Shown here: in pieces, positions 1 through 12,794 of the stretch
How the letters are laid out: each line of letters starts with the position of its first letter
Numbering within the stretch: position 1 is the stretch's first letter
DNA from: Azolla caroliniana
Lineage: Eukaryota > Polypodiophyta
DNA: 64,000 nucleotides
Direction of reading: 5' to 3'
NCBI GenBank assembly: GCA_043228905.1
Contig: JBHGNT010000004.1
Location: forward strand, 20,832,001 to 20,896,000
The notes under the pieces: model-generated
Database searches by the model: none
What the model saw: only the letters and a program-made list of their open reading frames with translations
What the model was told of the DNA's origin: nothing
Translations under genes and position numbers: made by a program

Positions 1-36
1 CCCTCTCAAACTGAACCGAACCTTTGCCAATTGTTA
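1..36. mobile_element. Right end of a CGGTT-rich hAT-like MITE (cut by window edge)
   Basis: The first 36 bases match the right end of the element at 7964-8300: a 'ccctctcaaac' block, then an AACCGAACC block, and a terminus reading ccaattgtta. Reverse-complemented, the terminus is TAACAATTGGC, close to TAACAATCGRC at the other member. Only the tip is inside the window, so the target duplication cannot be tested. Confidence 0.5.
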
Positions 37-100
37 GCTGTCAATGAATTTATATCTTTTCTGCACTCAGGAGGCCTCCAATTAAATTCAAACATCGTTG

Positions 101-1600
101 CTAAGAAAGCACCAATTGTTGAACCATAATAGATTCTGAACATTTGAATGGCCGGGTACTATTAACAACATGCCACCATGAAGCTGTAATTCTCGTTTTC
201 CCATGGTATATACCAACCTTCACAAAATAATTAATTATTTCTTCCCAATGTTGGGTACCTATGCACATACCTTTCAAAAGATTGAATCTTTGAGCTACCA
301 TATGATCTTCTAAATTTAGTAAAGTAGTACCCCCTAACCATTTTGGGGTACAAATATTGTTCCATGATACCCAACTCATACCAAGGTTTCTTTCTTTCTT
401 TTCTATCGTGTATATTTAAGTGAACGAGCTAAATGATCAAGTGATTTCTTTGTCCACAGTAACAATGGAAAAAATAAGAAATCATTGGAATCATTATACT
501 AGCTTGTACCACTTTGAGACGAGTACTAAATGGCCATGTTTGAGACTTCCAATACATAAATTTGTCCAAAATGATTCCCGGTATCCAATTCAAACTTTGC
601 GATGATGAGATATCAATACCAATAAGGTAACGTAAGGGTCAACGACTCAACACACATTCCCTTGATCTAATATTTGGCCACCCCATCCAAGATCAACCAA
701 ATCACTCTTAGCGCATCTAATGAGCATAAACTTCCGCATATTTATATGTAATCCTGATGCCAATGCGAACACATTCCATACCTCCATGGATTTAGCTATA
801 TTATCAGGTGTCGCTTTGAGAAATAAAAACGAATCATCAACCAATGCTTGGGCAATCAATTGTCTCCTTTATGGTAGAGCTAATCCAACTATTTCCCCAC
901 ATGTTGCCAACTCATGCATCTTCACCAAAATTGGGTGTGTAGCAATTGCAAATAATAATGGACTCAATGGGCATCCTTGTCTAAGTGATATTTTCAATGG
1001 TATTGCCCTAGTAACTCCACCATTTAACATAATGTGTGATACTACACCTAATCCCACCAACAACGATATTCAAGACATCCTTTCCCCAAAACCCATATGA
1101 GACATAAGTTGAGTAATAAAGACCAACTTACACGATCATATGCCTTCTCGATGTCAAATTGTATCATTACAATTTGTTGTTTTGATTCCTTTGCATAATC
1201 CACTGCCATTTGCACATTCAAAATATTATGTCGCTTCCCTCAATAAACCCATATTGCACTGGATGGACCACAAACGACAATACCTTTTGAAGTTTATTTG
1301 CAATTACTTTGGCAAAAATCTTATACATCCCACCCATTAATGATATCAGTCTCCATTGAGCAAAAGACATAGGAGATGTAACTTTTGGTACAAGTTTGAC
1401 AAGACCAACTTTCTATGAATTGGGCATTTTACAAGAACTCCACACTTCTTGGAATATCATTGTTAGAGGGGCTTTGAGTTTTGGTACAAAAGCTTTAAAA
1501 AACTGACACTCGTAATTCCATCCCAACCCGAACTTTTATCAACTACAAGATGTGACAATACATATTCCACCTCCTCCTTTATATATCCTCCTCCAATGCA
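101..1600 (-). pseudogene. LINE reverse transcriptase, fragmented
   Basis: On the minus strand the region around 1090-1360 encodes 'LMGGMYKIFAKVIANKL' and 'FDIEKAYDRVSW', both diagnostic of L1-type RT. Positions 869-1063 give RQGCPLSPLLFAIA. Positions 647-859 carry 'ALVDDSFLFLKA' at the catalytic YADD site, with Y/A substitutions. Positions 101-379 give the C-terminal 'VSWNNICTPKWLGG' block (relatives read W..IC.PK..GG). At least three frame changes and stops are present. Confidence 0.8.
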
Positions 1601-2056
1601 ATCATGACATGTTGCCTACCATTCGCCTTGACTGAGTTAAGTAACATCGATTGCGCTTGTGTCATGTCATCATTCAGAATACAATCTTGCCCAAAAAGAT
1701 TCGGCGTGAAATGTAAATACAATTATCAATAATCACTTGTGGGTTTGTATTCAAAGTTCCATCAATCTCTACACGTACAACATTCATTCTAGCATGACAT
1801 GCATGCAACGCATGACAAAACTTATGTGAATTACAATTGTGAACATGTGCTTCATTTTTCATAGCCATCACTTGTGATTGTTGATAACTGCGAACCTCAA
1901 ATACTTGTAAGGCTTGTGACAATGTCTCTTGAATATCTTACATCAAATCATCAAATGGAATCTTTACCAACAATGTATTGCATCTGTTTAGAAAGTGTTG
2001 TAATAAAATCATCTTTTGTTTACAGATGGATGCTTGATACCATAATATCGTGTAAA

Positions 2057-2944
2057 TCATTGAATATTGGAAAGACAAATATCCCATGACAAAACACTGT
2101 GGACATTGACTTGTCTTGTAAACTCCCCCACCAATTGTCCCATAACATGTTTAAATTTATCATGTCCACGAAAAGATGAATTAAATCTCAATGGTTGTCT
2201 TTCCAATAAAGATCTAAAACCGTCCACATTTTGATGTGTGCATTCCAAAACAACTGGGAAATGATTTGATGATCCAATCCCCCTATACACTTGCATAGTC
2301 AAAAACTTTGGCAAGAATGTATCATCATGCATAATATAAATGCGATCCAGTCTACTCCAAGATGATCTATATTGTGCCAATTGAAAAGTATAACCAACAT
2401 CATTTCCATTGATCTAGGTCCATGCATCATACCTTAAGACATCCATCATAAAAAAATCCCATACCTCTCGTTCGGGAGCATCCATCAAGCCATGCATTGA
2501 AGTAGATTGACCCACCTCAGAAAACATATTAAAATCCCCTAACAAAAAACCTGATCTCCCATGTTGTAAAACTTGATTTAAACATCTCCAAAGATCCATA
2601 TGTTGTCTTGCAACATTTGATCTATAAATACCAACCACCCAAATCTGTTTCCATTCATAATTAACTTCAACCACCAAGAACCGACCACATACATCTCTTT
2701 GAACCACTACCAGTTTCAAACTATCCCTTACAATAAGCATTACACTTGAATAAGGCCCCCCACTGATTCCAACATAAAAAACATGATGTTGCTTATAATG
2801 AAAAGAAGACCCAGACTTAGCATGCTCCTTATGTTCTAATGCACATAATATATCCCATTGACTATTAAAAAAACTTTTCCACATACCATACTGCTTGGAT
2901 GGAGAACAAATTCCCCTTACATTCCATGTGACTATCTTCATCAC
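2057..2944 (-). pseudogene. LINE endonuclease (exo-endo-phosphatase domain), broken
   Basis: The longer piece (2414-2944) starts MMKIVTWNVRGI, the usual opening of plant LINE AP endonucleases. It contains CALEHKEH at the catalytic-glutamate position (often QETK or QETH in relatives) and the LLGDFNM motif. A second piece (2057-2380) continues after a frame break with 'WSRLDRIYI' and 'SSNHFPVVLEC', which match the SDH-type C-terminal motifs of the fold. In active elements the enzyme nicks target DNA to prime reverse transcription. Confidence 0.75.
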
Positions 2945-3224
2945 TCACTAATTATGTTGCTTCTTGGCTTGTTCTTGTTCTTGTTGTGTCAATATCTTTG
3001 ATACATATCACCGAAATAATCACTTAAGAATACAAATGCATTTTGCACAGATGGTCGATGATTATTGGTGGATACCATTGTAACCCGTAAATTATCTCTT
3101 CTCCAATTTTGTTTTTCTAATAGTAAATTGATTTTACCGTTCTTATCAAACCTAATGTTAAAAGGTTTTGTCACTTGATTAGATTGTTTTTATTGTGACC
3201 CTTGCCACGGTTTTGACCTTCCTT

Positions 3225-4414
3225 TCAATTGACCATAATTATGTGCATGTGATAACCCCATAGGATCCCAAGAGGAACTACCCCTCTCTCGCCCATGATG
3301 TGCATAAACTTATGATTTACCCTAGAGGCCACCTTAATCCAAGATCCATCCTCATCCATTAAATCTTTTCTTCTTTCTTGAATACCTTTGTCAATATGTT
3401 CCAAAATAACGACACTCTTACCTTTTTCAACATTTGCCTCCTTACTTTTCACCACCTCATTATCATTTAGTATAGACTCTGTCATTAACTCGTCACCATG
3501 GGAATTATTAGTCACCTCCACTGCCGGTGTTTGTTGACATTTCGCCATGAAATGGCCTAAACCACCACATCGGAAGCAATGACCAGCAAATGATCCCCAA
3601 TGCAATTGGCAACAGAATGACCTCATCTCCTCAGTTTTTATGTTTAGCCACAAAGGTTTCTTTTCTATTGTATTCCATAGCATACATAACCTATATCTAT
3701 TATATGCTTTGGCATTTGGGCCTACTATCACCCTTCCCAATTGTTCCATTACACCTTGAATTATAGGCCATAAAAACAAAAATTTACACTCATATTGGAC
3801 ACTCTTGTCTCAAAATTTCTTGAAACTCGGTTAGTGGTCTCCAAGGGACAATATAGACTAAATTATTATTGTAAAAGACCGGCAGATGTGATAACAATCT
3901 ATCTCGTTGTTCTTCAGTTCGAAAAATGACCTAAAAAATGCGCGTGAACCTTTATACACATCTTCCACAATATTTCTACCAATAATTGCATTTAGCCATT
4001 GTGCCATCCAATTTACTAAAGGATTTTTCCCTGTAAAGAAGCAAATAATGCCTCTCTCATGAAACATGGAAAACGCCTTTAAAACATGCATCTCCACCTC
4101 TACAATCTCATCCTCTTCTACATTGGCCACCATATCTACATATAGTGTCCGGTAAAATCTCATGGAGTGCTTCATTAGCAACTACATGCATTACATCCCA
4201 ATATTGAGTCCTCCTCACCTTCTCCCATAACATGTGCATATGATGGTCTTGGCATCATATCTATATCCCCCTCATGCATATTATTAATGCTGATGTTTTG
4301 TTTCTTCAAAATAACCTCATCTTCTCCTTCTCCTCTCTTACTCAGTATTTCTCTCTCATTTATACATCCATCCATCCCTTCTATATATACTATGCGTTGA
4401 GATATCAAGGTCAA
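3225..4414 (-). pseudogene. LINE ORF1 (DUF4283/zinc-knuckle gag-like), fragmented
   Basis: This is the nucleic-acid-binding first ORF of the L1-type element, in three overlapping pieces (4175-4414, 3858-4181, 3225-3779). The last piece has a 'PLWLNIK' stretch typical of plant L1 ORF1, followed by the CCHC knuckle CFRCGGLGHFMAKC. The middle piece ('NPLVNWMAQWLNAIIG') fits the DUF4283 part. Stop codons and frame changes separate the pieces, so no intact protein can be made. The family normally coats the RNA in the retrotransposition particle. Confidence 0.7.
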
Positions 4415-5181
4415 CTAACTTTAGCCATTTAGTTAACCATGTAACTTAGTAGTTACCTAAATAGAATCTAGTTAGTGTGTTGACCTTAAATCCTTAAATA
4501 GGACCTTGTACTTAAGTGGGTTATTCTAGATCCTCCACTCCCAAGTACATTTTATATAGGACTTACACCTTTGTACCTATATTCTCCTCACACATGTGCA
4601 CCCTTGCACATGAGATATATATATACCTCATTGTGGGTATTTTTGCAACTTGATGATGCTTATTAATATAGAGAAAAGTCTTTTGCTACACTCTAGTTAA
4701 TCATCCCTCATCTTGTCTTATTATTCATAAGTGTTCTTTCTCTCTTCGTCTCACACACATACACACACATATCACATAATCTTCCACAACTTAATCACAC
4801 ACGTGATTAAATATTCACATAATTAGATACTAATTAACCCTTAGTTAATCATCTAATTATTAACACTATGCCCCAATTATAAGGAAAAGGAAAGTAACAG
4901 AAGGATAATTAACCTGGAATAGACAGGATGACATTCGAACTTGTCGTCGAAGAAGAATGTTGCTATAGCACTTGCCCAATTATGTCGATGTAGCCTCTTC
5001 TTCTTATATGTACATAACTTATCTATCTCTAGATCTGTCTATCTCTCTTCTTTGTCTCCTTCCTTTTCAATCTACTTTGGGAAAATGAGAAGGAACGGAT
5101 GTGTTGGTGCTCTAGTGGCAAATAATTGTTCCTCTCTCTCTCTGTCTCCTACTCTATTTCTCTAATTTTTCACGTTTCTTA

Positions 5182-5217
<36 letters not shown>

Positions 5218-5220
5218 CTC
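4415..5220. other. No gene seen; upstream flank of the LINE
   Basis: AT-rich sequence with short repeats of 'TTAACTA/TAGTTA' type and a (CA)n run near 5190-5217. I found no coding similarity. Small open frames here are low-complexity (CT-rich) and unsupported. Confidence 0.5.
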
Positions 5221-5979
5221 ACTTCTTTTTCTTCAACTCTCTGGTTGTACCATACAATAACCACAAGAAATTAACACTTATCTTCTCCCTTTCCTAGATT
5301 CCTCACTAAATGATCTATGTACAAAAACCCCCTACCACGCATGGAAATGTAGGGTCCAGGTGTGGAATTGTAGCTTACAATGATGTATCAATAATTTAAA
5401 AACCTATTACTACACGAGCATATGATTGATCGGAATAAACATGAATTCCAAATCCAAACCATCAACAAAAAGTTTGATTAGAATTTGATCGAATATAAGG
5501 CTTGTTTTAGAGATGCCCCACTCTTGTTATGTGGTTGGTCGGCTTCTCTTTTTGGCCATTGGAACTTAATGACTAAGTCGTCCACAATAAAACAAATACA
5601 TTGATTGCTTTCAATAATTTCAAATCCAAATGGGTCTTGGTCTTGCTTTCTTGCTTTACCAATATTTTCAAAGCCAAATAGGTCATGATACTTGATTTTC
5701 TTGTTGGCCCACTAGTATGACTAAAAAGAAACAATTCATGTTTTTTATTGATAAGAGGTGGGTGTGATTTGAAGAACCGAGTAATATGATGACAATGATC
5801 ATTATTGTCATTGAACAATATAGAATGATGTATGTGTATACAGGTGTGTATACAGACTTATCCTTTCAAAAGAGGTCAGTCATGGATAACATTATCACTA
5901 TAGTTTGAGAGTGATGAGCATGATTGATCCAATGAGTGGTTATAAATTCGTATGAATCACTAAGAATGATGTATGTGTA

Positions 5980-5993
5980 TGCATGCATGCATG

Positions 5994-6091
<98 letters not shown>

Positions 6092-6176
6092 ACATATACT
6101 AGATGCCAAATTTGGCCTATGAGACAAACATGATTGTAACAAATATGGGTGAATTCATGTGATATCCACCAATTGC

Positions 6177-6215
<39 letters not shown>
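5980..6215. repeat. Compound (GT)n(GA)n microsatellite with partial tandem copy
   Basis: A (CATG)n start, then (GT)n and (GA)n, followed by a unit of about 127 bp beginning 'gatgaacatatactag' that ends in another GA run and starts again at about 6214. Copy B has the same microsatellite at about 38990-39053 with only one unit, so the tandem duplication is specific to copy A. Long Ser/Leu/His open frames here are artefacts of the repeat. Confidence 0.8.
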
Positions 6216-6219
<4 letters not shown>

Positions 6220-7963
6220 ACATATACTAGACGCCACATTTGGCCTATGAGACAAACATGATTGTAACAAATATGGGCAAATTCATTTGATATCTACCAA
6301 TTGCATTGGTTGTTAGGTAAGTTCATACAGAGGAGTTAAGTGATAAGGGATACACTTGGGGGAAGGGGGAGATCTAATTAACCCAATTACAATTTACAAG
6401 AGAGAAAACAAAAGGCGATTTATCATAGTGTACAACGTAAAACCATAAGAGGGATGACCTGTACAACGTAAAGTCCATCCCTAGTTAGCAAACTACTAGA
6501 ATATAAAAAGAAAGAACAAAATATATATTATGGTCTTTTAAGAGGCAAATTTGGCCTATGAGAACAAACAAGAGCTTACATCTTGAGATGTTACATCTTT
6601 GAGAACAAACCAAAGTAAATGCAACTACACACATAAAGGGTAAAATGTAACTACATAAAGTGACTAAAGAATGGTGTTATCCATAGCATTTGTCTTGTTC
6701 TTATCTTCATATGTTTGGAATGATGTATCTATGGACATGTACTCCAATACTAGGCTAACATGTAAATTGCATGGGTTATTATTTCATACTTCCGGTCCTC
6801 ACAAGGCATTCATATTTAAGTGCAATGATTTCATGAATATGCATGTTGTATCAGGCAATATAACCCTTGCTTATTCGTCACTCCCACTTTTCACATGATA
6901 AAACTTAGTTGATATATGAAAGTGGGGATTAATAATGTACACCAAGAAATATATATGAAGGTGTTTGATGGGCACCATATTTAATCACAATAAATTGGGA
7001 AGTGAAACATTCTTGGTTAAAGGTCGAGAGCCACAATGATTGTTGGTTGGTACAATCATCAAAACCCCAAAAGCTGAAGAACAAAGAAAGGGTCTCAATG
7101 TTACACAGGATGCATCCTCGTGAAGGAGTATATGCTTTAATTCACATTTTCCTTGTTGCCATGAAAGGAGCTACATTTCATTACGGGAAAAAAAAAATGT
7201 TTTGTTTCGATGTTTCTTCATCATGAACATATTTAAAACATGTAGTTCCTATCGATCGTATATATTATGTGTTGCTTTAGATGTGCCTAATTAGATCTAA
7301 TGGAGCGTCAAATGCCTTGTAAATTTAGAGATTATCGACCTGATTGTTGCACCTGAATTGTATGTAATCATCAATTCTTCAAGAAAATCCTACTAGTAAA
7401 CCAAACTGATTGATTCAGAGCTCTTAATGAACCTAAACAAACTTATGACATTATATATCGACCACTTCAAGCAATTTCTCAGTAACTTCCATGCATTTAG
7501 TGAAACAAAACACCATGAATATGGGGGGAATGCATGGGAATCAAAGCAAACAGGAATTCAAGTAGCTTTAGACAGCATAAGCTATACCTAAAATTATCCA
7601 TCATGGAAGTCGAAAGGGCACAATTTCACATCTTTTGGATTCATGGAGCTTTAAGCTTCAAACACGGGATCCTCACAATTCCTCTCATTGTTCCCAATGA
7701 TCTGTAATGCATCCTCTGAATACCTGTGTAGCATTTTTCGGGCAATTCGTTTAGGTTTAATTTTCGTAACCTAAGCCTCTTTGGGTGATTTTGAGATGCA
7801 ACAAGAAGAAGGCAATCAAATACAATTGGGTGAATTCATGGAAGAAAAGCATAACAAAGAGAAAGAATTAAGTGATGGGAGGTTTTTAATCTAAGTAAGG
7901 AAGCATTGAATGGCTACAATTTGGAAGGATGGGTAAGAAGGGAGAGAAGAGGGGGCATGGAAG

Positions 7964-8300
7964 TAACAATCGGCAACGGTTCGGTTCAAGTTTAGGTTTC
8001 TATTAACGGTTTGGTTCGGTTTCAACAATCAAAAACCGCAGTTTAGACGGTTTAACGGTTCTTTATTTTATTTTTAAATTTTTTTAAAAATTAAATATTA
8101 TAAATTTTTAAAAATTAAAAATTAAAAAGTAAAAATTTGACCTAGGTTGAAAACCAAAACCAAACCACGAAACCGTGGTTTTTACGGTTTAACGGTTTGA
8201 AAAAGTTTAACGGTTTCGTAGTTCGGTTCGGTTCAGGTTTCAAATTTAAACAGTTCGGTTTGGACCCTCTCAAACCCAACTAAACCGTTGTCGATTGTTA
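7964..8300. mobile_element. CGGTT-rich hAT-like MITE, 337 bp
   Basis: The sequence is absent from the matching place in copy B (near 41120). Its ends form an inverted repeat: left TAACAATCGGCAACGGTT, right (reversed) TAACAATCGACAACGGTT. The interior is AT-rich between blocks of GGTTCGGTT. The flanking 8-mers are catggaag and gaaggaag, which agree at 6 of 8 positions and fit a decayed 8-bp hAT-type target duplication. There is no coding capacity. Confidence 0.7.
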
Positions 8301-8390
8301 GAAGGAAGGATGGGGATGATTGATGTATGCACAGAGATGAGCCTTGAGAGTTTGACCCCTGCACAAAAGAGAGAGAGTCTAGAGAGAGAG

Positions 8391-8615
8391 AGCCCAGATG
8401 ATTGTAGCTCAATTGGTAAGGTTGCCCAATGGAGACCAGGTGATCATGGGTTCAACCCTTACATTCCACAGTGGCATCTAGTGAATTCAGATATATATAT
8501 ATATAAAGTGTATAATAGAGAAGTGAGAAAATGAGACAATTGGGTTTCGAACACAAGATGATGCAGTGTATGTGGTGTTAACAACTTATCACTAGGGTAA
8601 GCTAATTACGATAAA
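8391..8615 (+). mobile_element. tRNA-derived SINE with two facing tRNA-like modules
   Basis: The left module has an A box (TAGCTCAATTGGTAAGG) and a B box (GGGTTCAACCC), the internal RNA polymerase III promoter of tRNA genes. About 80 bp later the opposite strand carries a second tRNA-like module (B-like GTGTTCGAAACCC, A-like CCCTAGTGATAAG). The sequence sits between GA-rich runs and is missing from copy B, so it inserted after the duplication. Sister copies lie at 26597-26830 and, more diverged, at about 31505-31760. It is not a functional tRNA: there is no acceptor stem pairing. Confidence 0.65.
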
Positions 8616-8799
8616 AAAGAAAGAGAGTGAGAGAGAGCTTAGTTAGTAAGGTTGCCCAACTCAAGAAATCAAAATGGAGACCTTACCAACTCAAGAAATC
8701 AATCAAGAAGTCTATAGAGAGAGAGAGGCACACATAGACTACCACTAAATAAGTATAGAGAGTAAACAAATCAATCTTGACTCTACTCTCCCCATCAAT

Positions 8800-9321
8800 G
8801 GATGCCTTCCCTTTCGAGAATGATTCAATCAAACGTGAATGGTAAATCATCTCAACGTTGGATTGGATATATAAGAATGGTTTTGATTGAATCACATGTC
8901 ATCACGTTTCAATACTTATTATGAATTATTAAAGTACTAAACATTAGAAAGATAGAGAAAGAGGGAGAGAGAGCTTCAGCTTCTATGACAGTATTCCCAG
9001 GACAATTCACCTTCTTTCTCTTCCGTCTTCCTCAGATTCTTCCTGTTGTTTTGATCACCGCCGTCATCATGATCGACTCTGATTCTGTTTCTGATTCTGA
9101 GGATCACCATGGTCCATGACTATGATTCATCTGATTCCGGGGATCACCATGACTATGATTCATCTCATTCTCACACCTGATTCTCGTCCACATGGTGGAT
9201 CAAGCTTCTGCTCTTCTTGGTCATCGTCATAGTGTTCTTGAGAATCATATTGGCTCTGTGCATGTCCCTGGCTCTAAGGATCTCCTCCCCATCCTCTCCA
9301 CGATCTCCACGGTGTGAATTT
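8800..9321. other. Unique segment replacing transporter exon 1 in copy A
   Basis: Copy A matches copy B up to about 8800 (the 5' UTR) and again from about 9322 (intron 1), but between them copy A has unrelated sequence and no exon 1. The segment contains a duplicated 'ggggatcaccatgactatgattcatct'-like unit and a short open stretch at about 9190-9310. I do not recognise a product. Confidence 0.5.
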
Positions 9322-9551
9322 TCTCATGAAACCCTATATACCTTGCAGCGTTTATACTGATGATTCGTGACATAATGGAGAGAATGAATCAATCACTAAT
9401 GTCATTAATCCTCTCATTAAGTTTCAATTCTCAACTCCAATTAAGTCATTAGATCCTTCAATTATGCCATGGATAACTCTAGCATAACTTGAAGGGTTTA
9501 TGCCATGACATATCCGCTCATATATGAAACTCCCATGAAATTTTAATGCAG

Positions 9552-12149
9552 ATATTAGCTTTGTTCCACCTCTCCTGTAGTCGATCCTGGGAGTTTCGAG
9601 AGAAATCGCCATTGGCCCCGTTGCCGATGTGTCCATTCTTTTGGGCAACTTAGCGACTACGGAGTTCCCTCCACCCCCTGAGGCCACTACATCATGCGAT
9701 ACTACCTCTTTGAAGTTCATCAATGCAGCTTCCACCAGCTATACCCAGTCCTACCTTTCCCTCATCTTCACTGCCACATTCTTCACTGGAGTCTTCCAGA
9801 CTGCCATTGGCTTCTTCAGGTTATTGAAATTAACTTAAATTTACATGATTATGTTCTATTTCTCATGTTGAATTTCTCGTGTATGTGTGTTAAAGTCTTA
9901 AACATGTATGTGTGTGTTAAAGTCTTAAACATTTTTCTCACCATAGAATAGATTAAATGATACGCACATCGCGGATTAGGCCCTAAAGATGATGAACTTC
10001 TATAAGAGAACTAACCATACCTAGGTGCAGTGGGGATCCCTTCCACCTGCCTCACCTAGCCAGATATGCTAAACTTTGGAAGGTCATAATGTTACAACAT
10101 TGTAGTAGAACAGGGAAAATGAGATTTTTTTCCACCACGGAACACTTATTCTAGCTGAAACTTTTTGTGCATATTAGGAAGATAGCATTAAATTTTTGTA
10201 TTCACTTTTGCAACCCTGGGCTTCAAACGTATCTTTGGGACATGTTTTTGGCACAGACTCGGATTTCTTGTCGATTATCTGTCCTATGCTGCAATTGTTG
10301 GCTTTATGGTTGGTGCAACCCTCACTATTGCTCTCCAACAGCTCAAAGGTCTTCTTGGAATACCTACGGAATCCTTTACGAGGAACATTGACATTGTGTC
10401 TGTTCTTCATTCAGTCTTTAACCATACATCCAAGATATGGTATGTGTTATAATTTCTTGAATGAGCTCTTGTCGATGCAAATCTTATTGAGGCATGTAGC
10501 CATTTATAACTGTTATTACTAATGCTTTGGGACATAAGTATGTCTATAGCAGTCCAAGAGCAGTTGAAAGGGTAAAAATCTATGCTGAAATTTCATGTAA
10601 TCGCTTTAAACATAATATAAACCATTGTTGGGAAAGAAAAAAAATAAAAAATCTTAGTGAGGCCAATTCTTACTAGTGTTGTTGATGTTATAATGCTGTG
10701 AACAGTGGAATTGGGAGATGATCCTCATCGGCCTCTTCTTCCTAGTATTCCTTCTACTAACCAGATATATTGTGAGTTACAAAATTAATATATCAATGTA
10801 AGCACTTTATCATGAGAATGCACATGAATTTTTGGAGTAAATGATAGCCTCTTCTTCCTAGTATTCCGTCCACTAACCAGATATATTGTGAACTGTTACA
10901 AAATTAATATCGATGTAAGCACTTTATCATGAGAATGCACATGAAGTTTTGGAGTAAATAATGCCAGCTCGGGGGGTAATTGGTTGGGTGAAGAGTCCAT
11001 GTTTAGCTAGGTGTCCTAAGACTCTTGTTTTCTTATTTCTTTACTGTCGTTCTTATACAATTTTGAGCATCAGATCTCATGATTACATGAGAAAAAAGCT
11101 GTAACTTTGTTACATTTTAAATTTGCAATTCAGGCCAACAAGAGGCCAAGGTTTTTTTGGATATCAGCAATTGCTCCTCTCATTTCTGTCATCCTTTCCA
11201 CTCTCTTCGTTAAAGTCACTCGTGTGGATGAGCATGGTGTTGCCATTGTATGTTATGTTATAGCCATTTCTATATCAAAGCATTTGTGATGATGATATCA
11301 GAAAATTGTGTAAAAATTGGTTTGTGCTATGTAGGTCGGAAATATTGAGGGGCACATAAATCCGCCATCAATTGAACGCTTTATGTTTCATGGTTCCATC
11401 CTTAAGCATGCTCTTGTTATTGCTGTTCAAGCAACGCTTGTAGCACTCACAGTAAGTACTATCCCTTGGGGATGCAACGCAAGACATTACTAGCACTATC
11501 TTTAACAAACTAAATTAGAACAAAATGGATCTATATATATCACCGGAGGGGATTTCAATAGGAAGGACTTTCGCATTCATAAGAGATTATAACATCGATG
11601 CCAACAAGGAGGTGATAGATTTTGGAGTAATGAACATTGTTGTGTCTTGCACTTCTTGCTATGTTGCCACTAATAAACTAAGTTTCTAAAAAGACATTTT
11701 GTAGCCAAATTCTAGCACATTTTGTTACTGAATTGCTGGTAAGGTGTATTGTAGTTAACCTCCATTAATGTATGTTTATGCATATGCTCATAACTAATTT
11801 GGTGTGTGATCATTATGGCATCGATAATACTAATGAAGGGTGGACATGGATGTCACATGTAGGATCCTTCTCATGATCAGCCGTGAATTATAATGCCGGT
11901 TGCAAGACACCAATGACCAACATAATAATGTCCATCCTGGTACTTCTGGTACTAGGAGTGGCAACACCTCTATTTCACAATACTCCTAACTGCATCCTGG
12001 CATCCATAATCATAAATGCGGTTCTTGGCCTCTCTGATTACAATGCCATGTATAAGATATGGAGAGTTGATATGGCCGACTCCGTCATCATGGTTTGTGC
12101 ATTCCTTGGCGTTGTTTTTGGTTCCATTGAAGTCAGCCTTCTCATTGTG
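9552..12149 (+). pseudogene. Sulfate transporter pseudogene (exons 2-8 only)
   Basis: Seven blocks correspond to exons 2-8 of the intact gene at 42309-48363, with the same lengths: 9552-9819, 10257-10434, 10706-10771, 11134-11247, 11335-11451, 11546-11672 and 11863-12149. Damage seen directly: a TAG stop in exon 2 (CTG TAG, where the intact gene has TAC); exon 3 donor GT changed to AT; exon 7 acceptor AG changed to CG and donor GT changed to AT; a TGA stop in exon 8 (CGA to TGA); exon 1 replaced; and exons 9-12 (the STAS domain) absent. A partial repeat of exon 4 lies at about 10846-10890. This copy cannot make a transporter. Confidence 0.92.
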
Positions 12150-12249
12150 GTATGCATTGTCCTTTGATTCGGGAACTATCACATAAATATTGATCGTAGT
12201 TGTGTGTGCTTGTCTACTATGATTTTCTTGCTTTTTGTCACATTGATCT

Positions 12250-12786
12250 AACTTCAAACCTAACTACCTCCATATTGATGCTATGTCTCAAGTAGCAAAT
12301 TCAAAAAATTTAGTTGATATGAATATGAATGAAAATGGTGATGTTGCTGATAAGTTCATGAAATTTTGGAGGCTTTAAACAAGATGATGTCATCCTCTTA
12401 GGACTTAGTTTCCCAAACTCTGTGCTAGTCCACCCTTCTGATTGTTGCTTCATTCCCATCATGGTAGCCAATTATACGTTCAAAATCAACTTTGATTGAT
12501 ATAAGTGTTCCTACACTAAGTGCATCTATCTCACAAGAAAACATCCTTCATATAACAGCCTTTCCCCTCTCAATCCGACTTTTACATCAACCTTCTGAAA
12601 TCACAACATCTTCAAAAAATAATAACAAGTTCAATAATAAGTCCAGAACATTATATCAATCAACATATTCAAAATTCGACTATAACAATTCTAAATCAAA
12701 TGAATCTAAATCTAGGTTCCTTTGATGTTTTTGTAAAAAATGTCAAACAAGTGGGCATAAATGACAGGATTATTACAAACAACATG
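12250..12786 (+). mobile_element. Copia-type gag remnant, shared with copy B
   Basis: This matches 45500-46030 in intron 8 of the intact transporter. In one frame the end reads 'CFCKKCQTSGH', a stop, then 'QDYYKQHG', which resembles the plant Copia gag knuckle CxxC..GH....C followed by 'YKLHG', with the last Cys changed to Tyr. Because it is in both copies it predates the duplication. It is non-functional, with several stops. Confidence 0.5.
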
Positions 12787-12794
12787 GTGATAAA

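Larger units (their letters stand above)
40..4414 (-). mobile_element. Degenerate L1-type LINE retrotransposon
   Basis: Reading right to left, this holds the parts of a plant L1 element in the normal order: a gag-like ORF1 with a CCHC knuckle (3225-4414), an AP endonuclease (2057-2944), and a reverse transcriptase with its C-terminal tail (about 101-1600). All three are broken into several frames, so the copy is dead. I see no clear 3' poly(A) end; the element probably continues to the left of the window or is cut by the MITE at 1-36. The 5' end is also not sharply defined. Confidence 0.85.

Noticed and set aside
4620-4870. Possible LTR ending 'gttaaca' upstream of the LINE
   Set aside because: TG...CA ends can be imagined, but there is no partner, primer-binding site or target duplication.
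5866-6270. Open frames of Ser/Leu/His-Thr runs
   Set aside because: They are translations of (GT)n and (GA)n microsatellites; the same applies at 38964-39161 and 41077-41596.
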